The notes: generated by a model from the sequence alone, not told the origin. Positions 10,950-22,453 are shown, counted from the first letter of the stretch. The stretch: 36,605 nt of DNA from Cochliopodium minus (GCA_024220525.1 JAMYWO010000355.1:1-36605), one strand, 5' to 3'. Translations and numbers: made by a program.

Positions 10950-13900
10950 TTAGATGAAAGTAAGGAGGTATTGAAACAATCTCTTGGGGATGATAACTTT
11001 TGATCTTTTGATTTGGATCAACAAGAGAATGATAGAAGAGATTTTAAAGTAGTTCTTGGTGATTTTGAGTTCTTTGGTGACGAAATGGATGTCCCAAGAG
11101 TTTCCAATGAAAGTGTTGATGCTCATATATTGTTTGTTGTACTTGACAGGAATGAAATCAATGATCTTTTTGTTTGAAAAAACATCTCTTCGAAAAATGA
11201 TCCAATTCTTGTTTACTTCAGAATAAATTTTGTTGTTCAAATTTGCATGGAGAATATCAAAATCAGTGAGTGGATTAGAAATTAATTGTTCATAAACACC
11301 TATCAAAGCTGTGGTGAATTTGGATTTAGAAACAGAAATCGCAAATTGTTTTCTCATTTCTTTTGGATTCAAATCCGAATTTGAAATGAAAGTTTGCACT
11401 TCTCTGATTGATTTTTGGATGAATTCTTTCAATTTTTCAGTTGCATATTTTTGGAAAAGAAGAATATATTCTTCAAATTCCAAGACTTTTGCTTCAACCT
11501 TGAAATCTTTTTGGGGTTCTTTCAAACAATGTCTGACAACCAATTGTTCAATTTCATGAGAAACCAAAATAGATTGTTTCTTTTTGTATTCAGTCAAATC
11601 TTCACAAAGAACCATTTGTAAACATTCCAGTTTCTTGGATTTGGAAATGTGACGAAGCCAATCTACTTTCATATTTCCTTTTTCTATTTTGATTTTCTTG
11701 ATGGAAGGTAATTGAACCAAAAATTGAAAAGAAGATTCATTCAAATGTTCATCTTTCTCTATTTTTATTTCAATTAAATTAGGCAACGATATTCTATTCT
11801 CATTCTCACTCAAAAATTTTCCCAAATTACTTCCACAATTCCAAACAACGAGAGAGTCACTTTTATCGAAGAATTTTTCGATGAATGGATTTTTGGAAAT
11901 GTCCAGGTATCTCAAGAAAGAAAGTTTGGAAAGAGGAGAAATATCTGTGATACCGAAACAGTAAGAGATTTCTAAATGAGAAAGATATTTGAGATTAGAA
12001 ATAGAAGAAACAAAGCCATTTCCTATTTCATGATGTTTGGATACATTTAAATATTCCAAGTTTTCTAATTCTCCCAACAGCTCCCATTCTTCATCCTTTC
12101 CAGTCAACCCTTTTAAATATCTTTGTTCTAAATCTTTTTTTTAAAAAGAATTCAAATTAAAATGATTTTTTTAAGAAAAAAAGAGTTTTTAATTTTTTAC
12201 CATCCAAATCTTTTATTGAACCTTCACATTGAAGTAATCTTAGGGATTTCATTTTTGATATGTTGATTAAACTATCAAAATAGATTTTTGAAGTTGAATC
12301 ATTGGGATCTGTGAGATTTTTTGGGTAAGGCGAGTTAACTTTCAAATATTTTAGATTGGGAAGATCTTCGAGTATATCCAATGAACAATTGCTTTCTTCA
12401 TTTTCATAATCCAAAGAAAAATAAAGACTCAAGTATTCCAAAGAGGATGGAAGTTTTAAATTTTTATAACGACTATTCGAGTCATAACGTTCGTTAGTAA
12501 TGTGGTTGGAATATATGTAATAAATTCCCAAATTAATCAAATTTGGGAGATATTCCACATTTCTATTTTTGTCAAACCATCTGTTGATTAGATCTTTTTC
12601 ATAGGGTACAAAAAGAGTGTCCAAGTTTTGAAAGACATTTGATTTTTTGTTGAGAGGAAAGTGTTCATCCAACCACTCTTTCATGTCATAATTAGGAGTT
12701 GGGAGTCCAGAAAATTTTTGAAGATTTTTGTATTTATGGACAATTTGAGCATTTCCATCTTTAAAATAAATAAATTTTTTTTTAAAAAAAAAATTATTGT
12801 AAAAGAATTAGAATTAAAAAAGAATAGTAGCTTTAAAAAGAATACTTGATTTTTACCTTCAAGAAAAATGGGAACATAATCTTCTCTTTCACCATTGAGA
12901 TTGTGATATTCCTGATCGTAAGTTCTCGAACTTCCAATGGTTAAATCGGTGAGTGTTTCATAGAAAGGAATATCAATGTTTTCTATGTCGGAAATAGATT
13001 TGAAATGAATGTCTTCTAATTCTAATTTTTGGAGACTCTTAAACTTGGAGAAAATATTCACTTCAGGTAATTGTTGGTGGTTTGATTTTTTAATAGTCAA
13101 TTTTTTCATGTTTTCACAATCCCTAATTGAACCAAGAATACAATTTTTGATTTTTGTCCAATATGTGATGCTGATTAAAAGTTTTTCGAAATTTAAATTC
13201 TTTTCTTCAGTGATTGATTCTCTAGTATAGACTGTCTTCATTTTTCGGAGTTTCCTCAATTGAGAGGAGGTAAAAGATTCAAAATCTAAAGATCCGCTAA
13301 TATTTTCCAAGTTTTCGAGTCTTTGTAATTCTCCTTTGAATTTGTTGATTTCTAAACTTTTGAGGTTTTTTAGAGGATAAATATGTACCAAATTTATTTC
13401 CGATTCCAAGTTACATTTGAGAGTTGTCAAATTCGCAAGTTTATGAATAGATTTCATCCCGTTATTTGTAACTAAACATTGAAAAAGAAAAATGATCAAA
13501 TAAAAAAAGTTTATGGAGATTTATTAATTAATTTTACCTGATGTATAATTGATATTCAAAGATTTTAAATTTATTGATACTTTTGAGTTGCTTGTTATAA
13601 TAAAAAATTCATGAAAAAAATTTTGTTTTGGATGAAATTTTATAAATTTTTATAAAAATGATATACCACAATTGATACAGAAATTTATCATCTATGGAGC
13701 ATCCACTTAAATTCAATACTTCAACATTCTTTGGAATTGGATATTCTTTTTCCCAATCAAAATAATCAGAAGAGATTTCAACAAAATCAACCATTTCAAT
13801 TCTCTCCAAACTTTCAATCTCCATAATCTTCTTTATCATTGATCTATCAAGATAAGATATTTTTGTGAATCTGTTTCTTTTATCGTTGAATTTAAAGAAA

Positions 13901-14120
13901 TGATTTCCAAAGGGTTCAGTATTAGATTGACTGATTGATAGCTTTGTATAAGATTTTATGGAAATGGATGTGAGATTGGATATTTTGAATTTATCAATCA
14001 AAGGTTCTGTCAATCTCTCTTCTTCCATCAACTATTAGAAAGGAAATAAAAAAAAATTTATAAAACTTCAAATGGAATAACCTTTTTGAATAACATATTA
14101 TCATTTTCATTCTCTTTCAT
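10950..14120 (-). CDS. Leucine-rich-repeat protein (multi-exon)
   Basis: Proposed start is ATG 14120, a short first exon (MKENENDNMLFKK) spliced GTTATT..AATAG to LMEEERLTEPL; otherwise use ATG 14031. Further exons are about 14036-13667, a short one near 13603-13540, 13470-12857, 12758-12199 and 12137-10950 (TAA). Phases agree at each join, for example LEG|DGNAQIV and KDLD|DLEQRY. The product is roughly 850 residues. It has irregular LRRs throughout: NVEVLNLSGCSIDD, LKNLKSLEINKFKG, SLQKLELEDIHF, LPNLKYLKVNS, LENLEYLNVSKHHEIGNG and LSFLRYLDISKNP. The last ~250 residues are not LRR and contain a helical, charged stretch (YATEKLKEFIQKSIREVQTF). There is no membrane segment or signal peptide. A cytosolic protein-binding scaffold is likely; partners are unknown. 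Confidence 0.75.
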
Positions 14121-14254
14121 TTTTTTTTTTTTTTTAATAAATTTTATTCTAAATAAAACTTTCTTTATATTTTCAAAAATGAAAACAAAAACCAACAAAG
14201 AAAATAGAATTTTGTTTTTCAAATTTTCAAAGTTTTCATAACACCGGATATTTA

Positions 14255-14982
14255 TTAAAAACCCAAAGCTTTTTTGATAATTATAAAATGAAATTTTGGT
14301 TTTCCTCCTTCTTTTACATACAACAAGTTATTCATAGTTGATCCTTCAATATTGTAATCAATACGACAGCGTGCACTTTCAATTGGAAGAACATAATCAT
14401 CTATTCTCTTTTGAATATCTTCTTTGGTATCTACAATTTTGTTGCTTCCAATTACTACCACAACATTCTTTGCTGTCATAAAACCACCCACTCTTGATCC
14501 AGACCAATCACATACCGCAAATTCACCATCAATACTTACAGCAGGAATTGATGAGACGAAATAATCTGAAGACATGGCTTTTAAAAAAGTATTAAAATTG
14601 TTAAACAGAAGAAACATTTTATTTTTGATTTACCTTTTTGAAAGATTTCATATGCTTTGTTTGGATCTTTTTCAGAATATAATTCTCCTTTCAAATTTTT
14701 GTATTGGGTAGCTTCTTTCAAAAAATCAATATAGCCTATTTCCCTCAAAGTAGTGCTTCCTGGTGTAAAAACAGAAGATCCTTTTGGTACAATCTTCTTC
14801 AAAAGTTTAAGAGCACTCTTTCTGGTTGAGACAATATCGACAATGTATTTTTTATCTTCCAAGTTCTTTTTAAGTAACTTTAAATTCTTTCTTGAAGCTT
14901 CTTTTGACCATTTTTCATCAAGTTTTTTTTGTTTTAATTGTTCATCGTTTTTGATTAAATCTTTTGCGGAATTTAAAAACAT
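14255..14982 (-). CDS. LUD-domain (DUF162, LutC-like) protein
   Basis: Exon 1 runs from ATG 14982 to about 14635 and exon 2 from about 14579 to 14255. The GTAAAT..AAAAG intron joins QK|AMSSDYF in phase. The product is about 225 residues, the usual size for a stand-alone LUD protein. Family marks: GSSVFTPGSTTLREIGY, then AMSSDYFVSSIPAVSIDGE, FAVCDWSGSRVGGF, VVVVIGSNKIV, and a Cys near the C terminus (SARCRIDY). LutC, the bacterial member, takes part in lactate use with the iron-sulfur proteins LutA and LutB. No LutA/B-like gene is visible here, so the eukaryotic role is open. The LRR gene lies downstream on the same strand. Assignment is firm from the motifs; the substrate is unknown. Confidence 0.85.
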
Positions 14983-15059
14983 TTTTTTGTTTTTTTGTTT
15001 GTTTTTAGTTTCGAATTTGTCAAGTTTTATTTTCTTTTTTTTTTTTTTTTTTTGAATTT

Positions 15060-15488
15060 TTAATTTTTTTATTTATTGAAGAGAACCGATTATATTAAAA
15101 CATCAAAATACAAGGATATGATGATATATGGGTAATTTTATCTTTTAATCCCAAACCTATTCCTTGAAAAAGCGGCTTTTAATTCTTTTGAAGAAATCAA
15201 AATTATTATTTTTCTCTGAAATGTAAATTTATGAACAAAATTTGTCATATCTTCAAGAATTTCAATTTTATAAATAGGAATTTTGTTGATTGATAAAAGA
15301 GATTTTATAAATTCATTTTATTTTTTTAATTCATATTTATATATTCAAATGCAACGTTTCAATTTTAGAGAATTGTTAATTTTCACTGATTCATCCAATT
15401 CAACCATCAAAAATATCAATCATTTCTTCTTTTCTTTGAAAATGATTTTGAAAATGCTCCAATCAAATTCTTTTTTAAAAGTAAATAC
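15060..15488. other. Intergenic spacer
   Basis: About 430 AT-rich bases between the LUD gene start and the end of the coiled-coil gene, both on minus. It should include the LUD promoter and the coiled-coil gene's 3' flank. The 15-20 base T run near 15036-15053 is the most obvious element. No supported ORF or RNA gene. Confidence 0.5.
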
Positions 15489-15666
15489 TAGATTCTTTCA
15501 AGTTCATTAATTCTCTCTTGCATCTCTTTAATAATCTCATCTCTTTCCTTAAGTCTCTCTTTCAACTGATTGACTTCCTCGTCTTTCTCTTGAATCATCT
15601 TATCTGCTCCCATTTTTTCCTTCTTCAATTTTGTTTGCAAGATTTCTATCTTTCTATCCTTGAACA
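15489..15666 (-). CDS. Coiled-coil protein, C-terminal end (5' part is at 279-1)
   Basis: The minus strand is open from the N at 15667 to TAG at about 15489. It encodes a charged coiled coil (EKDEEVNQLKERLKERDE, IIKEMQERINELERI, then stop). Positions 15666-15590 are identical over 77 bases to 77-1. Moving across that overlap continues the same frame into the coiled-coil sequence at the left edge of the window, giving at least about 125 continuous residues. No family is recognised. Confidence 0.6.
15590..15666. repeat. 77-bp exact copy of window positions 1-77
   Basis: Positions 15590-15666 are identical to 1-77. The copy is bounded on the right by the N at 15667 and on the left side of the other copy by the window edge. 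The length matches a common assembler k-mer size (77), so this is probably an overlap between adjacent contigs rather than a biological duplication. Confidence 0.9.
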
Positions 15667-15740
15667 NTTATTTTTTATTTTTTATTTTTTATTTTTTATT
15701 TTTTATTTTTTATTTTTTATTTTTTATTTTTTATTTTTTT
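15667..15740. repeat. N plus (ATTTTTT)n at a contig join
   Basis: One N followed by about 70 bases of a 7-base T-rich unit. It lies in what should be an intron of the RCC1 gene to the right (donor GTAAAT at 15764-15761, minus). The same unit lies at 32810-32872, upstream (minus strand) of the remaining RCC1 exons. Confidence 0.85.
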
Positions 15741-15764
15741 TATTCTATTTTTTTCTTTATTTAC

Positions 15765-16694
15765 CTTTCAAAAATAAAACGTGATTTTCTCCACAAGAGA
15801 AAGATTTAACATCATCTATTTTAATTTCATGAAACTTGTATTCAAGAGAGTCCATTTTTTCATTTCCCCACTCCCCACACCAATAAATCTTCCCATCGTC
15901 TTTTAAAACATAAAAAAAATTAAAAAAAATAAAACAAAAAAAAAATAAATAAAAAATAAAAAATAAAAATTGAAACTATTGTAAAAATAAAGTAATGATA
16001 AAAAAAAAATTTAAATTAAAATAAAACAATTAAAATAAAGAAAAATAATTAAAAAAATTAATTTCAAAAAAGAATAAAAAAAAATTATAAAATTAAACAA
16101 TAAAAATATAGAAAAAAAAATAAAAAATTTTAAACTATTGAAAAAAAATAATCACAATTTTAAAAGAAAAAATATTAACTCTTTTGTATGAGTGTCAAAA
16201 TCCAGGAAGAACAAACTTGTTTCACGTCAGTCGCTATACGTTCATTATCATGATTACCCACATGTCCACTTCCAAGTCTCCCATTATCCCCATTTCCAGT
16301 TCCATACAAAGAACCATTTTCTAAAAATATAAAAATGTTCAATTATTAAATGGAAATTAAAATTAAAAATTAAAAAAATTAAAATTAAAAAAATTAAAAT
16401 TAAAAAAATTAAAATTAAAATTAAAAAATTAATAAAATTAAAAACTTTAAAAATTAGAAAATAAAAGAAAGAATTTTTTTTTTTGGTTTTACTTTCCAAA
16501 AATAATGAGTGATTTTCTCCTAGTATTATGGATTTTAAGTTTGGATTGTTCATTAGTTTAGTGGGTGTTTTGATGGAATGATTACTTGCATCTATACATT
16601 GTGAAAATTCGTTGTAGCCAAAGCAATAAACGTCTCCATTTTCTTTCATGAAGATATTGTGGTTAGAAATACAAGAGTTCGAGCTTGGTTTCAT
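15765..16694 (-). CDS. RCC1-repeat protein, blades 1-3 (continues at 32756)
   Basis: Three exons each encode one RCC1 blade. Exon 1 is 16694 to about 16489 (ENGDVYCFGYNEFSQC, then IILGENHSLFLE). Exon 2 is about 16322-16183 (NGSLYGTGNGDNGRLGSGH, then VCSSWILTLIQ). Exon 3 is about 15905-15765 (DGKIYWCGEWGNE, then FSCGENHVLFLK). Splice phases are all +1. RCC1 repeats fold as a seven-bladed propeller, used for Ran GEF activity, ubiquitin ligase cofactors or simple scaffolds. Only three blades are here, and the last exon ends in an intron donor leading into the (ATTTTTT)n tract. The four blades at 32756-31511 complete the set. The short, divergent repeats argue against it being the Ran GEF itself. 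Confidence 0.85.
16354..16440. repeat. AAAATTAA-type low-complexity tract in an intron
   Basis: An array of about ten imperfect AAAATTAAAA units inside the first RCC1 intron. It is typical of the intronic simple repeats in this window. Confidence 0.6.
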
Positions 16695-17097
16695 TTTTTA
16701 TTTTTTTTTTCAGCTAAATTTATTTAAATTTAAATATAAACCTTCTTATATCTAACGATTTTTTGAAATCATATAAACAAATTATTATTTTTGGAATGCA
16801 AAAACTATTTCTTTTAATAGTTGAGTTTTATGGATCATATTTCAAAATTATAACGATTAAATAATTTATTTAGTTAGTTTGATTAAAAAAAATATTCTTC
16901 AAATTTGAATCTTTAAATGAATGATAAAGGAATGAATATTAATAAAGTGAAAATATGTACCCTCTTTAAATTTTTCTTCAATTTTTTTTTTTTTTTTTTT
17001 TCGGTGAATTAAAAAAAAAACAAATATTTTGACTTAAAAAAACATAATTTATCGAATTAAATTTTTTTTTTTCCCTTTTTTTCTTTTTATTTTTTTA
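16695..17097. other. Intergenic spacer
   Basis: About 400 bases upstream of the RCC1 start and downstream of the Sel1 gene, both on minus. It contains an 18-20 base T run near 16982-17001. I see no gene in it. Confidence 0.5.
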
Positions 17098-19642
17098 ATT
17101 AACAACAATTAATTGGGTCAAGTTGGACAAATGTTTGATGATCAGCATGGTGATTCCCTTTACCATAATAAACTTGACAGTGTCATTTGTTGAAATGGAT
17201 CTATTCTTAGAAATAAGCAAAAGTTTCTTTTTAAAAAAAATTTTAATTAAAAAAAAATAAAAAAATAAAAAAAAATAAAAATTGAAATTAAAAATAAAAT
17301 AAGTAATAAAATAAAAAATATACAATAATATTTTCTATTGTTGAAAACTCTGTATCATGTGGCCAAACGAAATTGAGTTCAGGTCTCCAATCCACTTCAG
17401 CATTTTTTAAAACGTTGTAGAGTTTTTCTTTACAGTATTTCACTTTCTTGTCAAGACTAATTGATATCAAACCTAAAAAATAAAAAAAATAAAAAATATA
17501 AAAAAATAAAAGTTAAAAAAAATATAAAAAATAAAAAATAAAAATTAAAAAAAATTTTTTACAATATTTCACAATTTTATTTACATCATACGCCACTTTT
17601 TTTTCTTTTAATAAAATAAAATTAATTTAAAAAGAAAATATTTTTGTTTTTAAAAATTTAAATACCATCAAATAATTTGAAGAGGAACAAAAGGGACTGA
17701 GCATTTCTCCTTTTGGCAGATTTTTCCAAGAGAGAAATGCAATTATCAATGTTATATTTCACAAGCTTTCCTTTTTTTAAAAAATAAAAATAATAAATAA
17801 AAAATGAAAAAAAAAAATTTAATGAGATTACCTTCATAATAAATAATGGCCACTTTATTTTAAAAAAATTATTAAATAAAAAAATCAATAAAAAATTTTT
17901 TTTTTTAAATACAATTCTTCATTGCATTATCGCTCCCAAGATTAATTGCATCCTGGTAAAATTTCATCGAAATCTCCAAATCTCTTCTAACTCCTTTTCC
18001 CCAATAATACATCCATGCTCTTTTTTAAAAAATAATTTTAAACACAAAAGTTTTCAAATAAAATATTTTTAAAATAAAACAAAATAATATTTTTTATTTT
18101 AAAAAAATTTTTAATTACAGACATGACATTGCGTTGTCATATCCGTTTAATGCGGCACGTAAGAACATGTCATGTGCTTTTTCGTAGTTTTTCTCGACAC
18201 CTTCTCCATTTGAATACATCAAACCTTCAAAAATAATTAAAAAAATTTAAAAATAAATTAAAAATAAATAAAAATAAAAAAAATTAATCAAAAATAAAAA
18301 AAAAAATTAATTAAAAATCACCCAAATTGGTCAAAGCAAAATTGATTCCTAGTCCATCATTTTCTATCACTATTTCATAATATTCTTTTGCTTTTTTGTA
18401 ATCTAACAAACAACCTTTTCCCAAATGACTTTTTTTTAAATTAAATATAAAATAATAAAATAATAAAATATAAAAAAATAATAAAAAATAAAAAAATAAA
18501 AAAAAATAAAAATAAAAAATAAAAAATAAAAAATTAAAAAATAAAAAATTAAATAAATTAAATAAAAATTAAATAATAAATAATAAAAATAAAAGAAATG
18601 AAATAAAAAATATAAAATAAAAAATTTAAAAAGTTTTAGTTATCATTACTGCATATATCCCAAGTTTACATACGCCCACATATTCTCTTTTTTTCTTGCT
18701 TTCTCAAAATAGAGGTATGCCAGCCTGTAATTTTTCTCGCATTCCACCCCTTCTAAGTAATATTCTCCAACATCTATGATGGAATATTCATCTCCTTCTT
18801 CTGCCTAAATTAAAATTAATAATAATTCAATATTCTGTTTATTTCTATGTTTTCTTTGTGTAATTTATATGATGATTTTCAAACAAGTTGAAAGTGAATA
18901 TTTTCATTTAATGGAAACAACATATCCTTATTAAAAAGAGAAATAATTCATATTTTTGTGGATTCGATTAATTATATTTTTGATTTTAAAAGATGTTGGG
19001 CAAAATAAAAAAAAATCTATGAACCTCCTCTATATTTTTATTAAATAATAAGAGTATTTATCTAGTTAAAAACAAAATTGAATTTGTCAATGAAATCGGA
19101 ACACTTAAATTCTCCGATCAATTTTTTAGCAGTAAAGATACTATTTTGATTAATAATGATCATATTTGTATATTTTGATTAATATTGTTCCCATTATCGA
19201 TCATATTTTGACTCACAAATTTTATAAATTTTATTATTTCTTGAATAAATATTTGTGAAGCTCACCATTCTATATATGGAGTCCATCTTTATCCCCAATT
19301 CTTTTCTTATTCTAAATTTCTCCCATATTCTCACCAAATTGTCTCCTATCTCTTTCGTTGACAAATTCCTGATATCATCCAGCGTATTACACTTTCTGAT
19401 TTAATAAATTCACAATTAAATTTTATGAAAGTTTTTTAGAGATGTTCAAAATTTTACAACAGTTTAAATTTTGTCAGTAATTAATTTATATCTGCTAACA
19501 AAGTTGTAAATTTTGGACATGTCTAAAAGTTTTTGAAGAATTTGAGAAATTATTTTTACAATGATTTGAATATGTTATAGTATTCAGGGTATTCTAGCTT
19601 TTGGCAGAAATTCCAAATCTCATCGTTTTCTTTCAAAATCAT
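17098..19642 (-). CDS. Sel1-repeat protein (about 10 exons, one 21-nt micro-exon)
   Basis: Start is ATG 19642. Exons follow near 19642-19560, 19398-19259, 18806-18650, 18429-18321, 18225-18114, 18018-17921, 17852-17832 (21 nt), 17772-17665, 17473-17325 and 17230-17098 (TAA). Phases agree at every join checked, for example NAMSC|LAWMYYWGKG and NAMKN|LAIIYYEG|KLVKYN. The N-terminal ~75 residues are not repeat-like (FCQKLEYPEYYNIFKSL). Then come about six Sel1 units: YSIIDVGEYYLEGVECEKNY, NLGLMYSNGEGVEKNYEKAH, LAWMYYWGKGVRRDLEISMK, and so on. The C-terminal ~85 residues (DWRPELNFVWPHD...LLLISKNRSI) differ and look like a separate conserved tail. The protein is a helical scaffold with no signal peptide or membrane segment. 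Function is unknown. It is divergent with the P-loop gene at 19919. Confidence 0.75.
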
Positions 19643-19918
19643 TTTTTTTTATTTTTTGTTTAATGGATTTGAAAAAGATCCAACTGTTATAATAGAATGT
19701 TTATTTTGTTTTTGCCCAAATAAAATGCCAAATGGCCAATTTTAGGCTAATAATTTAAATTTTTTCCAATTCTCTTTCATGATTATTTTTTATTAAACAA
19801 ATTAATCGTTTTTTAAGAAAATATTCTTCAAATTTTTAAAGATTGAGGAAATGATGATGATTTAATGAATGATCATTTTTAAAGTCTTTATATTTTTATA
19901 CAATGAATTTAATAAAAA

Positions 19919-20592
19919 ATGAAAGAAGAGATCACCTTTGAGAATATTTTTGGAAATGAATCGATAATGCAATCAAGATTGATCTACATCTCAGGTAAAG
20001 GAGGGGTAGGAAAATCGTATCTAGCACAAAAAATATGCATAGAAAGGAAAGATAGGGAATGCATACACATGGACAAGATAATATGCGATAGATTCGAGAG
20101 TTGTTTTGATATTTATAGACCAAGCAATGAATTGAAAATAATTAATTTAAAATTAAGTTTTGTTAATTTTATAAGGGAGATTTTATTGAAGGATAAAGTT
20201 AAAAAGTTTGTATTGGAAGGAACCATAAAAGAAAAAAAGTTGTTAGAAGAAATATTCGAAGGATTAGAGTACGTTTTTTTGTACGTCAAACCAGCAAATG
20301 AAGAATTGTACAAAAGATCTATTGAATGGAGATTTAAAAAAGATTTAAAAGAAGGGTTTCTCACTTTCATTTTTAAAAGTTTGTAAAGTGTAAATTATTT
20401 TTATCATTTTTTTTTTAAATCAACAGAACAAAAACTTTGCTTTTTGTTTGGAACAATATTGACCTTAAAGATCCATTGTTGAGTTTCAACGAGAAAATCG
20501 ATGTAATTGTCAAAATAGAATATGAAAAAGTGAATGAATACGAAAAGATATACAACGGAATGTTTTTTCATAAAGTTTTAAATTATTTTTAA
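19919..20592 (+). CDS. Small P-loop NTPase/kinase-like protein
   Basis: Exon 1 is 19919 to about 20382, exon 2 about 20427-20592 (TAA). A GTAAAG..CAACAG intron joins FKS|LTKTLLFVWNNIDLKDP in phase; without it the frame stops at once. The product is about 209 residues. Walker A is YISGKGGVGKSYLAQKI near residues 24-40, so the fold is P-loop. VKKFVLEGTIKEKK near residue 100 has a hydrophobic strand ending in Glu that could serve as Walker B. EYVFLYVKPANEELYKRSIEW follows. The size and the strand-helix pattern suggest a nucleoside/nucleotide-kinase-like or small ASCE ATPase, but I recognise no exact family and no lid motif. It is divergent from the Sel1 gene, with 276 bases between start codons. 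Confidence 0.6.
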
Positions 20593-20669
20593 AAATAATA
20601 AAAAGAAAATTAAAAAAATTAAAAAAAGTTTTTTCTTAGTAAAATAGTTTTTGGGAAACAAATTTCTTT

Positions 20670-22453
20670 TTAATTGTCTTTTCCTCCAGAAAAAGAACTT
20701 CCAAAACCAGAGAAAGAATAAAAAGAAAAAGAAGTGGAAGTGTCTATGTCATAAACATTGATGTTTTCTTTGTTGTTTCTGTTCTCCATAAGGAGGGTCG
20801 GCATTCCAAAGGGACAAAATTCAGATTGGTAACACTCCTCGTTTCTTTTTTTAGCTGCTCTTTCTAAATTAAAATAAAATTTAAAGCAAAACAAATTTTT
20901 TTTAATTTTTTTTTTTTTTTTTTTACCTTTCATTTGGAATCCTCTGTGAAATGCTTTTATGAGTTCATTATAAACGTTATCTATTTTATTTTTAAAAAAT
21001 TTTTTTTTTTGAAAAAAAAGTTAGTTTAACAATAATTTTTCTTTTAAAAAAGTTTAATTGAAAAAATTTTTTTAATTTATTTGTAAATTTTAAATTTTTC
21101 TCTTTTTTTTTACAATTTTCTAGAAATTCGTTGTCGCAACAGAGATCAAATTCTTTGTGATCATCCCATGAGAGCTTTTTTTTGTTTTTGTCAACCATAA
21201 CATTTCCCTTTTGGTCAATAAGACAAGCATAATTGTTGCTGTTGCGACCTATAAAATAAATTGTAAAATAAAAAAAAAAATTTTTCAAATAAATAAAATA
21301 AATTTAATTAAATAAAAATAAATATTTGTTGTTAATAACCTTTCCCAATGATGTAATTGAGATATAACCCCACAGGACCATCCATTTTGGCAAATTCGTG
21401 TTTGAGACCACATTCTTTGAAAATCTCTTGTGCAAAAGTTTGGCAATTAGTTCTTTTCAAGTTATATACTTTTTCACAATTGTATCTTTTTTTTTTTTAA
21501 TTTAAAATTTTAAAATTTTTAAAATTTAAATTTTAAATTTTTTTTTTTGTACTGTTGAATGATTTTGCAAATTTTAAATCTATATTCTTTGGTATTATCT
21601 ATAATAGGAACAGTCTCTCCTTCATCATTTTGCTAAAAAAATAAACATTTACATTTATAAATGAAATAATTCTTCCAAAAAAGAAAAAAAGAAAAAGAAA
21701 AGGTTTACAGGATAAAAAACAGCAGTGGCATTAGAACCTTCATATCCTTGTACAATGACCAGTCTTTTTTTTGTTTTTTTTTAAATAAGTAATTTTTTAT
21801 GAATGATAAATTTATTTTCTTACGATGAATCGTACCAATGAACTACTTTATCTTTTTTTTTTTGGAAATTTTATAGTCAAAAAGTTTAGATTTTTTTTAT
21901 CTTCGAAGAAAATTATGAAATCTTTACCAGCTATTTGTACTGCCAAATGGGCTGTTCCTATTTCTGATACGAATCTTGAGAAAAATCCTTTCACTCTTTT
22001 TGATAATGTATCCAAATTTGATTTCCTATCGATTGAAATGCAGCAGGAAATAATAATATATTTAAAAATTGAAAATAATAATTCATATTAGATGTTGTAA
22101 AAATTATATATTTTATGAAGGTTCATTTATTTATTATGATCCATTGATTTTAAGTATAGATATAGATATATATGAATATCTTTTAAATATAGTTTATTAA
22201 TTTTTTCTTACACTACATATAATCTCAATACAAATACTTCATGATTCTTTTCCAATACTGAATCAAAGATTATACTTTCTATAGTCTCCAAATCAGTGAA
22301 TCCCTTGAATATTTCATCAGATATCTCTTCATTATCAGGGATTTGATTATCTTTGGAGTGGGATGAGGCTTCTCTGATATTTTTGCAAATATTCTTTTTG
22401 CTTTTTGAAAATTCCTCGGGCAATTTATGTCTTGCATCGAGTGGATTAGACAT
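20670..22453 (-). CDS. Permuted papain-fold (LRAT/NlpC-like) domain protein
   Basis: About nine exons, start ATG 22453. Exon 1 (to about 22210) is a polar N terminus. The next exon (about 22045-21929) carries VSEIGTAHLAVQIAG with a likely catalytic His. Then come DKVVHWYDSS, LVIVQGYEGSNATAVFYP, NDEGETVPIIDNTKEYRFKI, YNLKRTNCQTFAQEIFKECG (likely nucleophile Cys), GPVGLYLNYIIGK and several downstream exons. The end is a Ser/Phe/Gly-rich tail (FSFYSFSGFGSSFSGG). His before Cys, with an NCxxF motif, fits a circularly permuted papain fold as in LRAT, H-rev107 and NlpC/P60 proteins, which are acyltransferases, thiolesterases or peptidases. The exon 1 to exon 2 join is the weakest. There is no signal peptide, so it is probably cytosolic. 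It may act on lipid or peptide substrates; that is inference. Confidence 0.5.

Noticed and set aside
15283-15784. Plus-strand ORFs near 15283-15784
   Set aside because: Shadow of the minus-strand coiled coil plus the repeat; no motif and no upstream exon.
21825-22091. Plus-strand ORF of 88 residues
   Set aside because: Lies opposite the exon with AHLAVQIAG of the LRAT-like gene; the minus frame carries the conserved motif and splices in phase.
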